From: Citrobacter sp. Cu233
GTDB lineage: Bacteria > Pseudomonadota > Gammaproteobacteria > Enterobacterales > Enterobacteriaceae
DNA: 64,000 bases
Assembly: GCF_030332225.1 (NCBI RefSeq)
Contig: NZ_JAOWIF010000031.1
Coordinates: 650,278 to 714,277, forward strand
Reading direction: 5' to 3'
A program made the translations under genes and the position numbers. The notes under the pieces are model-generated. The model had not been told where the DNA came from. It worked only from the letters and a program-made list of their open reading frames with translations, and did not search any database. This document shows, piece after piece, positions 44,644-51,815 of the stretch. The first letter of the stretch is position 1. Each line of letters opens with the position of its first letter.

Positions 44644-45530
44644 GGTTTTACCCTCGTTAAGGCGGCTGCCACCGCCGAACTTTCTCCATACACAACAGAG
44701 AAGGGCACCTGCATTTGTAGGCGACTGCAATCGCCATCCTCTTGCCCGGGTGGATTGGGTTATGAGCCCGTCGCCCGGTGATGCCCTTTTCTGTTGCGTA
44801 AAAAGGGCGGTACCGAGGTAGAACATTATCTTCGTCCCCCTTGCATAAGGTTGAAGACCCTGGTACCGCCAAGACTACACACAGCAATACTAGAACTACG
44901 GTTATCACGGTCCTAAGCGTGATTTGGTTGTGGTGGCCGGTGCTGCGATATTCCGGCATGGGTTGATTACCAGTGACGCACCCTTTCGGGACACTCCCTC
45001 ACGGTTTAGCGCATCAGCCTGCGCATTCACCACAACGAAGAGAGCACTGCCGGTGTCCGAGTTGAACGGACCTTTTCGTTGCCCATCACCGCCATCTGTA
45101 TAGCGGTGGCAGGGATTGAACCTGCCGTTATGCCTTGCTCGTCAATGCTCTCATCGTTGTGTGCTGGTCTTTCCCAGCTGAGCGGTCTACTTCCCGCCGT
45201 CACTGCCGTCGAGGGAGCTGGCATCTCTCCGTTTTCACAGTTGAACGTCTGCCGCTGTTGTCGGTGCTGGTACCGCCACTGTCCAGGACATTTATAAGGA
45301 CCGTCTCCAAGTGGTAACTCTTCCAGTCCCGGTAAGGACCCTGCGAGATGCTTACCATGACCGGCTAATATTCCCTGAAAAAAGCTGGCGGTTACCGGAA
45401 ATCCACGGGAAAACACCGGGCCGCCAGAACAGGGAGTTACTTGTTATTGCTTTGGCCTGCTTTTAACCACATCAGGCGCGGTGGTAAGTAGATTTTGGCA
45501 TCAGCTATCTGAGTGCTGATGAATACATAA
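44644..45530 (-). ncRNA. Structured leader region of the left operon; possible C4-like antisense RNA
   Basis: Nearly 900 bases between the left operators and the first firm left gene. On the minus strand the segment 45200-45080 folds into GCTGG-GAAAGA-CCAGC, then a tRNA T-arm-like hairpin GGCAGG-TTCAATC-CCTGCC (45126-45108) and a following CACCGC/GCGGTG stem. Other hairpins occur near 45370-45430. Two reading frames (44657-44959 and 45027-45416, minus) have atypical, low-complexity sequence and I do not trust them. Phage P1/P7 C4 RNA is tRNA-like enough to be cut by RNase P; put-like antitermination RNA is another option. Confidence 0.35.
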
Positions 45531-45569
45531 TTAACCAATAGATAATATTTGTAAATAACCATTGGTTAA
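45531..45569. promoter_or_regulatory. Left operators OL and leftward promoter PL
   Basis: Two 15-bp near-palindromes, TTAACCAATAGATAA (45531-45545) and ATAACCATTGGTTAA (45555-45569), share the consensus of the operators next to cI. On the minus strand TTTACA-N17-AATTAT overlaps them and could be PL, driving the left operon. Confidence 0.75.
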
Positions 45570-45673
45570 TTTATGTTTGAAATTTATTTAATGCATTGAT
45601 TTATATATACATTTAATTTTTTGAGTAAGTGATGTTATGATTAAAAAAACATCAGGTTGACGAGGGAGGATAT

Positions 45674-45817
45674 ATGGAACGTGATGAACTGGAAGAAGAC
45701 CGTGCGGCATTCATCGCTGGCGAGATAGGCTGAGTGGTGATTCAGTTAATCATCGAAGGGATCGAAATTAACCGTGACAATATCGTTGAGTATCTGGAGG
45801 CCAAACGCAAAACGTGA
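45674..45817 (+). pseudogene. Small YmgB/AriR-like phage gene with an in-frame TGA
   Basis: A strong AGGGAGGA precedes ATG 45674. The frame reads MERDELEEDRAAFIAGEIG, then TGA (45731-45733), then continues in the same frame with VVIQLIIEGIEINRDNIVEY and ends at 45817. The joined 47 codons resemble the helical core of YmgB/AriR-type small regulators. Either a nonsense mutation has killed the gene, or translation restarts at the GTG codons after the stop. Confidence 0.5.
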
Positions 45818-45864
45818 TCCACAAGGGGATACTGCGCGCCTCAGCCGCTATAGTGAGAAAAGGG

Positions 45865-45892
45865 CAATAAAAAACCCGGCATATACCGGGTT
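45865..45892 (-). terminator. Terminator after the kinase/phosphatase pair
   Basis: Stem AACCCGG / CCGGGTT with a six-base loop; reading leftwards it is followed by TTTTTTATTG. It closes the cI-kinase-phosphatase transcript right after the phosphatase stop. Confidence 0.85.
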
Positions 45893-45897
45893 ATTAG

Positions 45898-46638
45898 TTA
45901 ATCAAATTTAATATTTACTGCAATCAAAGAGTAATCATCAATAGGCCCTTTCAACTCAATACGTTTCTTCAGGCTGGTAGCAAATCTACAAGCATTAGAT
46001 AACGTGTTATCTGAAAATCTAGGCCTAGTTTCCCAAATATTGTGTGATCCATCAGACATTATAAAAAGCGATAACATACCATTCTCTAACGGCAGCTCTG
46101 ATGTGGGGATGAATAGCGCTTGAAAATCAAGAACTATGTTGGCAGATAAAGCCGTAGTGATTATGTTTTTACCTTTAGCATTCTTTAGCTGCCGGGCAGT
46201 AAACACGCCATCATCGATTAACATCTGATGCTGTGTGTGATCCTTAGTAATCTGCTTCAATTTATTACTTTGTTTAATATATACTCTGCAATCACCTGAA
46301 TGACCAATAGTTAATCCACTACTGTTCACATGGCATACGGTTAATGTTGTTGCTGCTGATAATAATGTTTCATCATTTGATGAGAGGGCTGTTATATCAC
46401 GTCTGATCGAAGTGAATAGTTTCCCTATGTTATCAACTTTGATTTCTTCCGTAAGTTTAGAGAGGCTCATAATTGCAGCTGACGAAGCTTCATGCCCGCC
46501 CTTGTATCCACCTACACCATCGGCAATTGCCATAAGATATCCATCGTTGACCTGCTTAGGGTGTAAAACAGAATCTTGGTTCTCTCTTTCCAAGCTTTTG
46601 GGCATTGAAAAAACAGCTGATGATAAGATGGAGATCAT
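45898..46638 (-). CDS. PP2C-type Ser/Thr protein phosphatase
   Basis: Metal-dependent phosphatase of 246 residues. All core PP2C motifs are visible: ENQDSV near the start, IADGVGGYKGGHEASSAA (metal Asp and Gly pair), IGHSGDCRVYI, TKDHTQHQMLIDDG, FIMSDGSHNIWE (metal Asp) and DDYSLIAV at the end. It starts on the kinase stop codon (ATGA overlap of four bases), so it is made with the kinase and most likely opposes it. Codon and base use are AT-rich compared with phage genes around. Resembles the PP2C of TerY-P triads, but no vWA gene is here. Role in phage exclusion is inferred. Confidence 0.85.
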   Translation of the reverse strand: MISILSSAVFSMPKSLERENQDSVLHPKQVNDGYLMAIADGVGGYKGGHEASSAAIMSLSKLTEEIKVDNIGKLFTSIRRDITALSSNDETLLSAATTLTVCHVNSSGLTIGHSGDCRVYIKQSNKLKQITKDHTQHQMLIDDGVFTARQLKNAKGKNIITTALSANIVLDFQALFIPTSELPLENGMLSLFIMSDGSHNIWETRPRFSDNTLSNACRFATSLKKRIELKGPIDDYSLIAVNIKFD

Positions 46639-47369
46639 TGACGAGCTTCCTCTAATTCTTCAATGGCATTGAGAATTTGCTCGACACTCAAAAATCTTTT
46701 ATTGAGCTGCCGATGGGTACATCTGTTCACTATATCATCAAACCCATTGATATTTAAATCTTCTATCAATATTCCTAACGAGAAAATATCAGACTGTTTA
46801 GAGTATCCGTTAAGAAAAACGCCATGATCAAAATACTTAGGTGTGCGTGGATACTGCCCAATTTTCGTTAAGAGTTGAGTATTTGCATCAGGTGCGACAT
46901 TTTTAGCAAGGCCAAAGTCAGAGACTTTATATACACCATCTGGAAATTTTAGAACGTTTAATGGTTTTATATCACGATGCAAGTATCCCTTTTGATGGAT
47001 CCAGCCGACAGCATTAAGAACCATTTTTACGATGTTGATCTTTTCAGTTTCTGTTAGTGTTCCTTTTTGTATCTCGTCATGCAGATTAGACTCTGCAAGC
47101 TCCATCACAAACCATGGTTGCGCAGCCTGAAGATTGCATATAAAAATTTGCACGATGTTAGGGTGTAAACAATCTGCTTGGTATCTAACTTCGCGTTCAA
47201 ATCTGGTAAAAAGGTCCGGATCGGAAGCATCCGGACGCAAAACTTTTCTGGCATATAATCCGCAAAAATAGTGCCTTGTATTATAAAGTTTAATTTTTTC
47301 AACTAAACCAAAGCTTCCAGCGCCTAGAGATTCAATTGGCTCGATCAAATAGCTTGCACGCTCTTCCAT
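46635..47369 (-). CDS. Eukaryotic-like Ser/Thr protein kinase
   Basis: A 244-residue soluble kinase domain without membrane helix or extra domains. Motifs in order: glycine loop LGAGSFGLVEKI, lysine strand YARKVL, catalytic HRDIKPLNVL, DFG in VSDFGLAK, activation segment ending TPKYFDHG in place of APE, and SKQSDIFSLGI (helix F Asp). All catalytic residues are present, so it should be active. The ATG at 47369 with AAGGGTG upstream is preferred over GTG 47378. It lies 79 bases behind cI on the same strand, so it should be transcribed in the lysogen. Phage 933W carries a kinase, Stk, in a similar position that excludes phage HK97. Confidence 0.88.
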   Translation of the reverse strand: MEERASYLIEPIESLGAGSFGLVEKIKLYNTRHYFCGLYARKVLRPDASDPDLFTRFEREVRYQADCLHPNIVQIFICNLQAAQPWFVMELAESNLHDEIQKGTLTETEKINIVKMVLNAVGWIHQKGYLHRDIKPLNVLKFPDGVYKVSDFGLAKNVAPDANTQLLTKIGQYPRTPKYFDHGVFLNGYSKQSDIFSLGILIEDLNINGFDDIVNRCTHRQLNKRFLSVEQILNAIEELEEARQ

Positions 47370-47448
47370 GTAACACACCCTTAAAATCTAGTAAGGAATA
47401 CGCTTGTGGTGTTTGCAAATTCTAAGATCTTTGTGATCTCAGCAATTT

Positions 47449-48183
47449 TCAGAGTTTATTATATTTTATTGACTCATGAATCAATGCCTTACCCATAACG
47501 TAAAGCTGATCTTGCGATTTTTCATCGATGTACCACTTTTCATAGGCAGGGTTATCAGACAGGACGGCCAGCTTATCACCCTGCATTTGCAGGCGCTTAA
47601 CATGGAATGTCTTACCATATACGAAAGAGTAAACGCCGTCGGTCTGGAAGTGACGAACTGATATATCGACGAACAGTCGATCACCCGAAACGAGGGTAGG
47701 GGACATACTGTCGCCGTTAACGGTCATGACCTTCACATCTTCTGGATCACGATTTCCAAAAAGTACTCTGGCATGTTCAGTAGTGAACTCGATGGCGTAG
47801 AGCACTTCAACTTGATCCGAAAGCATGTAGGTACCTGGGCCGGCACTTACAGCTAAATCTAGAACTTCAACGCGATAAACATCCTGCACAGGATTATTAA
47901 CCATGCGTTTAACTTCCCCTGAATCTGTAGGCTCTCCTACCCCGTATTCAAGCCATTCAGCACGCACCCCAAGCGCCTTGCTGAGAGCGACTATTTTCTG
48001 GCTGTCCGGTATTGCCTGAGCGTTAAACCATTTCCAAACACCAGGCGTGGTTATCTCTACCCCAGCTTTGTTAAGCAGGTCTGCAAGGTTTTTGTTTCTT
48101 CCACGGCCTGTCAATCCTGCAAGTTGGCAAACTTGCAGCAGCCTAGCCGTGAATCCTTCTTTCGTTTCGTCTCTCTTAACCAT
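47449..48183 (-). CDS. cI: CI-type phage repressor with S24 peptidase domain
   Basis: Maintains lysogeny; 244 residues. The N-terminal helix-turn-helix (NLADLLNKAGVEITTPGVWKWFNAQAIP, shown as one block of the domain at about 33-58) precedes a LexA-like C-terminal part with the cleavage pair AG in VSAGPGTYM, catalytic Ser in VNGDSMSPTL and Lys in FHVKRLQMQG, so RecA-stimulated self-cleavage and SOS induction are expected. Divergent from cro, with one operator covering its start codon, which implies autorepression. Confidence 0.9.
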   Translation of the reverse strand: MVKRDETKEGFTARLLQVCQLAGLTGRGRNKNLADLLNKAGVEITTPGVWKWFNAQAIPDSQKIVALSKALGVRAEWLEYGVGEPTDSGEVKRMVNNPVQDVYRVEVLDLAVSAGPGTYMLSDQVEVLYAIEFTTEHARVLFGNRDPEDVKVMTVNGDSMSPTLVSGDRLFVDISVRHFQTDGVYSFVYGKTFHVKRLQMQGDKLAVLSDNPAYEKWYIDEKSQDQLYVMGKALIHESIKYNKL

Positions 48184-48246
48184 TAGTTAAATATCCGAGA
48201 ACTTGACTTTACTGTCAGTTAATATTTATTATTAACCTGTGGTTAA
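48176..48246. promoter_or_regulatory. Right operators OR1-OR3 and promoter PR
   Basis: Between cI and cro lie TTAACCTGTGGTTAA (48232-48246), TTTACTGTCAGTTAA (48208-48222) and TTAACCATTAGTTAA (48176-48190, across the cI start codon). Consensus TTAACC-N3-GGTTAA. PR reads TTGACT (48203) - N18 - TATTAT (48227), with operators on the spacer and just after the -10, the usual lambdoid switch. Confidence 0.85.
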
Positions 48247-48266
48247 TTTAATAATCAGGAGAGTCA

Positions 48267-48515
48267 ATGAACGCTGTAGAAATTGCAGTTGAAGCCGTCG
48301 GCGGACAAACAGCGGCGGCAAAAATTTGCGGTTTATCCCCGGTCGCAGTCCATCGTTGGGTGAAAAACGCCTGCCTTCCTCGGACCGAATACACCAAAAA
48401 AACGGAATACGCAGAGCTACTTGCTTCCAAATCCGCAGGAAAATTTACTGCTGAATGGCTGCTGGATAACGCCAATCCTGATCGTCCTGAAAAGGTTAAC
48501 GAATCAGCAGCCTAA
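48267..48515 (+). CDS. cro: Cro/YdaS-like repressor
   Basis: An 82-residue protein with a helix-turn-helix (GGQTAAAKICGLSPVAVHRW, about 13-32) of the Cro/YdaS type. First gene of the rightward early operon under PR, opposite cI, preceded by CAGGAGAG. It should favour lytic growth by blocking cI transcription. Confidence 0.85.
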   Translation: MNAVEIAVEAVGGQTAAAKICGLSPVAVHRWVKNACLPRTEYTKKTEYAELLASKSAGKFTAEWLLDNANPDRPEKVNESAA

Positions 48516-48543
48516 ACGTAACCACAGAAATAAGGGGTAAGCC

Positions 48544-49095
48544 GTGGGTAACGAACCTGTTTGGAAAGTCGAACGTCAGCCAGCATGGCTGGTGGCTGCG
48601 ATAAAAAAGACGATTACCGACCTGCCTGGTGGCTACGCCGAAGCGGCGGAATGGTTGGGGGTAACAGAAAATGCATTGTTTAACCGCCTTCGTGTCGACG
48701 GGGATCAGATCTTCCCTATGGGATGGGCGATGGTGTTACAGAAAGCTGCTGGTGTTAGCTACATAGCTGACGCGTTTTCTCGTCAAACAGATAACGGGAT
48801 CCACATTCCAGGCGCGGCACCAGAAACAGAGAACGAGGAGATTGGCTTAAAGCTGGCTGAGCTGGTGGGCAGGCTTGGTGACCTGGTTAACGCATATCGT
48901 CGATACATCGATGATGGTGTGGTTGATAAAGGGGAATGGGACAGTCTGAACGAAATCGCCTACCAGTTCCGGGTAACGCTCATGACGTTCCTGAACCTGA
49001 TTTCACGAGTTTATTGCCTTCCAGAAAAGAGTGACGCCCGCGAGTGTGCAGCTCCGGGCGCCTTGGCGAACAACTCTTCGAGTATGGAGAAATAA
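48544..49095 (+). CDS. CII-family regulator (YmfL-like)
   Basis: A 183-residue protein with an N-terminal helix-turn-helix segment PGGYAEAAEWLGVTENALFNRLR, as in the phage regulatory CII family (CP76 type) and YmfL of e14. Middle helical part GLKLAELVGRLGDLVNAYRRYID. Likely activates establishment promoters. GTG start at 48544 after AAGGGGTAA. It is not of the lambda CII sequence type, though it occupies the cII place. Confidence 0.75.
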   Translation: MGNEPVWKVERQPAWLVAAIKKTITDLPGGYAEAAEWLGVTENALFNRLRVDGDQIFPMGWAMVLQKAAGVSYIADAFSRQTDNGIHIPGAAPETENEEIGLKLAELVGRLGDLVNAYRRYIDDGVVDKGEWDSLNEIAYQFRVTLMTFLNLISRVYCLPEKSDARECAAPGALANNSSSMEK

Positions 49096-49100
49096 TCCGC

Positions 49101-49427
49101 ATGAGCAATTTAATCGTAAATCCTCACTTACCGCAACTACGAATGATCCCGGTGCCGGGTCTTCCGCTGTTTCGGTATGAATGCAAAGTATCAAATCGCT
49201 GGGTGTCATGTAACCACAGTCAGGACTCTGTAATTGTGGGGGTCTACTACCGGAGGGCAAAACGCCTGTGCGCGAACTTAACCGAAGGTTCAAAGACCAC
49301 CGCGGAGTGCCAGTCCGTGTTATCCGCTGGGAGCCAGAAACACAGCGCGTTATCTACCTGCGTGATGGCTACCCGCATGAATGCTTCAGCCCACTTGAGC
49401 ATTTCAGGCAAAAGTTCAGGGAGATAA
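49101..49427 (+). CDS. Phage protein of unknown function
   Basis: A 108-codon frame starting MSNLIVNPHLPQLRMIPVPG with GGAG 13 bases away. Its first half looks protein-like (LFRYECKVSNRWVSCNH), but the second half runs in another frame through the DUF4222 gene and is low-complexity, so only the first about 55 codons may be under selection. Uncertain. Confidence 0.4.
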   Translation: MSNLIVNPHLPQLRMIPVPGLPLFRYECKVSNRWVSCNHSQDSVIVGVYYRRAKRLCANLTEGSKTTAECQSVLSAGSQKHSALSTCVMATRMNASAHLSISGKSSGR

Positions 49428-49453
49428 CGGACGATCATGAGCCAGATATTTGA
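49268..49453 (+). CDS. DUF4222 family phage protein
   Basis: A 61-residue protein MRELNRRFKDHRGVPVRVIR ending EITDDHEPDI; the RWEPETQRVIYLRDGYPHEC core is the DUF4222 signature. GTG start behind GGAGGG. Overlaps the following replication gene by 17 bases. Function unknown. Confidence 0.7.
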   Translation: MRELNRRFKDHRGVPVRVIRWEPETQRVIYLRDGYPHECFSPLEHFRQKFREITDDHEPDI

Positions 49454-50459
49454 AATCGTTCAATCGCTATCCGGGCAAAGGAATTGCATCACCATTCCGG
49501 TCCCGTACCTCGATTATTTCTCCGGTGATCAGCAGGCGCATGCTTTGGGTGCTGTGCTAAACCAGCTTGTGTTCTGGTCCGGTAAATCAGACCTGAATGA
49601 TGGTTGGTTTTACAAAGAACACAGCGAACTGGCGGCAGAGATTCGCGGTGTGAGTGAAGATCAGGTGCAGCGTCTGGTAAACAAGATTTGTACCCGCTGG
49701 TTACCAGGGGTTGTTGAGAAGGCCCAGCGACAGGTAAACGGCACTAAAAAGACGCATTACCGTATCAATGGCGAAGCGCTAATCAATGTTTTATTCCCGT
49801 CAAAGCTGGATTCCGCAGAATCGCGGAACGGGAAACGCGAAGTCGCGGAGCCCATTCCGCAGAATCACGGAACCGAAACCGCAGAATCGCGGAACCCTAA
49901 CCGTGAAGTCGCGGAACCTATTCTCTATACAGATCATTACTCAGATCACCACAAACAGATCAGTAACCCTTCTTGTCCGGAAGCTTCGCAACCGGACGCT
50001 GAAAGTTCATCTCCTGTTGAACAGTTTCTTGCTAAACATCCTGAAGCAGTGACCTGGAATGTACCGAAGCGGCAGTGGGGCAATCAGGATGATTTGACTT
50101 GTGCGGAATACCTCTGGGGAAAAATCATCGCGATGTACGAGCAGGCCGCTGAAAGTGACGGTGAAGTAGTCCGACCCAAAGAGCCTAACTGGGCATCCTG
50201 GGCAAACGAAGTGCGCCTGATGGTGACGCAGGACGGCAGAACGCATAAGCAAATTTGTGCGCTCTTCAAACGAGCTAATCAGGATTCATTCTGGTGCAAA
50301 AACGTCCTAAGCCCTTCAAAACTTCGTGAAAAGTGGGACGAATTAAGTCTGAAGCTTTCCGTATCCATGAAACAGCCTACAGGTGATTCACCAGTAGCAC
50401 GGGCCAGTTATCAGACCGTTGATTACTCACTGCCAGAAAATTCGGGGTTTCGTTCATGA
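49437..50459 (+). CDS. Phage replication initiation protein (lambda O-like role)
   Basis: A 340-residue protein. The N-terminal winged-helix part (ALGAVLNQLVFWSGKSD, KEHSELAAEIRGVSEDQVQR) resembles phage replication proteins of the YfdO type. The centre is a repetitive linker AESRNGKREVAEPIPQN encoded by DNA iterons, the phage origin, as in lambda gene O. The C-terminal part FLAKHPEAVTWNVPKRQW... may contact host helicase machinery. No helicase loader gene follows; a methylase does. Confidence 0.75.
   Translation: MSQIFEIVQSLSGQRNCITIPVPYLDYFSGDQQAHALGAVLNQLVFWSGKSDLNDGWFYKEHSELAAEIRGVSEDQVQRLVNKICTRWLPGVVEKAQRQVNGTKKTHYRINGEALINVLFPSKLDSAESRNGKREVAEPIPQNHGTETAESRNPNREVAEPILYTDHYSDHHKQISNPSCPEASQPDAESSSPVEQFLAKHPEAVTWNVPKRQWGNQDDLTCAEYLWGKIIAMYEQAAESDGEVVRPKEPNWASWANEVRLMVTQDGRTHKQICALFKRANQDSFWCKNVLSPSKLREKWDELSLKLSVSMKQPTGDSPVARASYQTVDYSLPENSGFRS
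49811..49916. other. Iteron array, predicted phage replication origin
   Basis: Five near-repeats of about 18 bases, such as TTCCGCAGAATCGCGGAA, start at 49811, 49835, 49855, 49877 and 49899, spaced 20-24 bases (two helix turns) inside the replication gene. Units 1, 3 and 4 are imperfect palindromes. This is the lambda-type origin layout. Confidence 0.8.
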
Positions 50460-51334
50460 TGACAAATAAATATTGCCAGGCGCTGGCAGCACTGCGTTGC
50501 AAACCAGCCCACGAATTGAAAGAAGTTGGCGATCAGTGGCGAACACCGGATCTGCTTTTTTGGGGGATCAACGCGCTATTTGGTCCATTAGTTCTGGACT
50601 TGTTTGCTGACGACGACAACGCGAAGTGCCCGGCATGGTACACCGCCGAAGATAACGCGCTGACACAGAACTGGTCTGAACGCCTGGCTGAACTGGGCGG
50701 CGCGGCTTTTGCCAACCCTCCATATAGCCGCTCGCAGTATCACGACAAGCAGGCGATCACGGGTATGACACACATCATGAATCACACCATGGACATGCGT
50801 GAAAGAGGTGGTCGCTATATTTACCTGGTGAAGTCTGCCACAAGTGAAACATGGTGGCCGGAAGATGCCGATCACATCATGTTTATTCGTGGTCGTATTG
50901 GGTTCGATCTGCCAGTGTGGTTTGTACCTGCTGACGAAAAACAGAAGCCCACCAGCGCGTTTTTTGCAGGTGCTATAGCTGTATTCGATAAGTCATGGCG
51001 CGGCGAGCGTTTCAGCTACATCAGCCGTACCGATCTGGAAGAAAAAGGGAAGGCGTTCATGTCGCTGGTCACATTTGCCGCTTGCAAGGCCCAGCTGGCA
51101 GAAACAGTACAGCCACCTGCGCCGCTGACATCACCAGAAGTTGAATCGCGTATTTGGCCTCTCGAGGTTGGTCTGGTGTTTAACCAAGTGGAAGGCGTTG
51201 ATGTATTGAGCGAGGCCCAGCAGAACAAACTGAAAGCCAACATCAATCAACTCTGGCTGGAGCGGACGGCAACCAGCGAAATCATTACTGTCGCTTCTGA
51301 ACTTGTTCGCAATATGCGGGGAGAGGCCGCGTGA
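50456..51334 (+). CDS. Phage DNA N6-adenine methyltransferase (Dam, PF05869-like)
   Basis: A 292-residue methylase. The N-terminal DQWRTPDLLFWGINALFGPL with DLFAD, and catalytic motif FANPPYSR (NPPY) are the marks of the phage Dam family related to YfdM. The last 100 residues form an extra domain. Overlaps the preceding and following genes by four bases each, so it is part of the replication operon. It may shield phage DNA from restriction. Confidence 0.85.
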   Translation: MMTNKYCQALAALRCKPAHELKEVGDQWRTPDLLFWGINALFGPLVLDLFADDDNAKCPAWYTAEDNALTQNWSERLAELGGAAFANPPYSRSQYHDKQAITGMTHIMNHTMDMRERGGRYIYLVKSATSETWWPEDADHIMFIRGRIGFDLPVWFVPADEKQKPTSAFFAGAIAVFDKSWRGERFSYISRTDLEEKGKAFMSLVTFAACKAQLAETVQPPAPLTSPEVESRIWPLEVGLVFNQVEGVDVLSEAQQNKLKANINQLWLERTATSEIITVASELVRNMRGEAA

Positions 51335-51729
51335 AACTGATCCTGCCTTTTCCTCCGAGCGTGAACACTTACTGGCGCGCCCCTAACAAGGGGCCGCTGG
51401 CCGGTCGTCATCTCATTAGCGTTGAAGGCCGTAAATACCAGAGCGCTGCCTGTGTAGCGATCATTGAGCAATTACGACGCCTCCCGAAGCCATCGACTGA
51501 ACTTGCAGCGGTAGAAATCACGCTGTACCCGCCGGATGCGCGCCGCCGGGATATCGATAATTACAACAAAGCCCTGTTTGACGCGCTGACGCATGCGGGT
51601 GTCTGGGAAGACGACAGCCAGATTAAGCGCATGCTGGTGGAATGGGGGCCAATAGTACCGAAGGGAAAAGTTGAGATAACCATAACGGCATATAAAAAAG
51701 AGGTGGTTATATGTCCAGCTGTGGGTTGA
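51331..51729 (+). CDS. rusA: RusA-type Holliday junction resolvase
   Basis: A 132-residue endonuclease that cuts Holliday junctions. It begins MKLILPFPPSVNTYWR, and the acidic site lies in RRRDIDNYNKALFDALTHAG and WEDDSQI, matching RusA catalytic Asp residues. Overlaps the methylase by four bases. Confidence 0.92.
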   Translation: MKLILPFPPSVNTYWRAPNKGPLAGRHLISVEGRKYQSAACVAIIEQLRRLPKPSTELAAVEITLYPPDARRRDIDNYNKALFDALTHAGVWEDDSQIKRMLVEWGPIVPKGKVEITITAYKKEVVICPAVG

Positions 51730-51815
51730 ATATTGGTCGATATGGCAGTAATGTCGGAAAGTGCAAGCGAAACGGGCGTGCAGGCCCTTCGCAACAATCA
51801 GAGTATGGAGATAAT

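Noticed and set aside
44657..44959. 100-codon minus frame with a hydrophobic start behind the left operators
   Set aside because: Overlaps the start region of the next gene, has atypical composition after the hydrophobic part and lies in a strongly structured leader; an RNA role explains it as well. Kept only as part of that region.
45080..45200. A true tRNA gene
   Set aside because: Only a T-arm-like hairpin and a D-arm-like stem are seen; no matching 7-bp acceptor stem or anticodon arm could be built.
45027..45416. 129-codon minus frame right behind PL as an N-like antiterminator
   Set aside because: No Arg-rich RNA-binding N-terminus; composition follows the hairpins of the leader. Cannot be supported as a protein.
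45660..49000. CRISPR array or retron in the immunity region
   Set aside because: The repeats seen are two to three operator palindromes, not regular spacers; no reverse transcriptase or cas gene is present.
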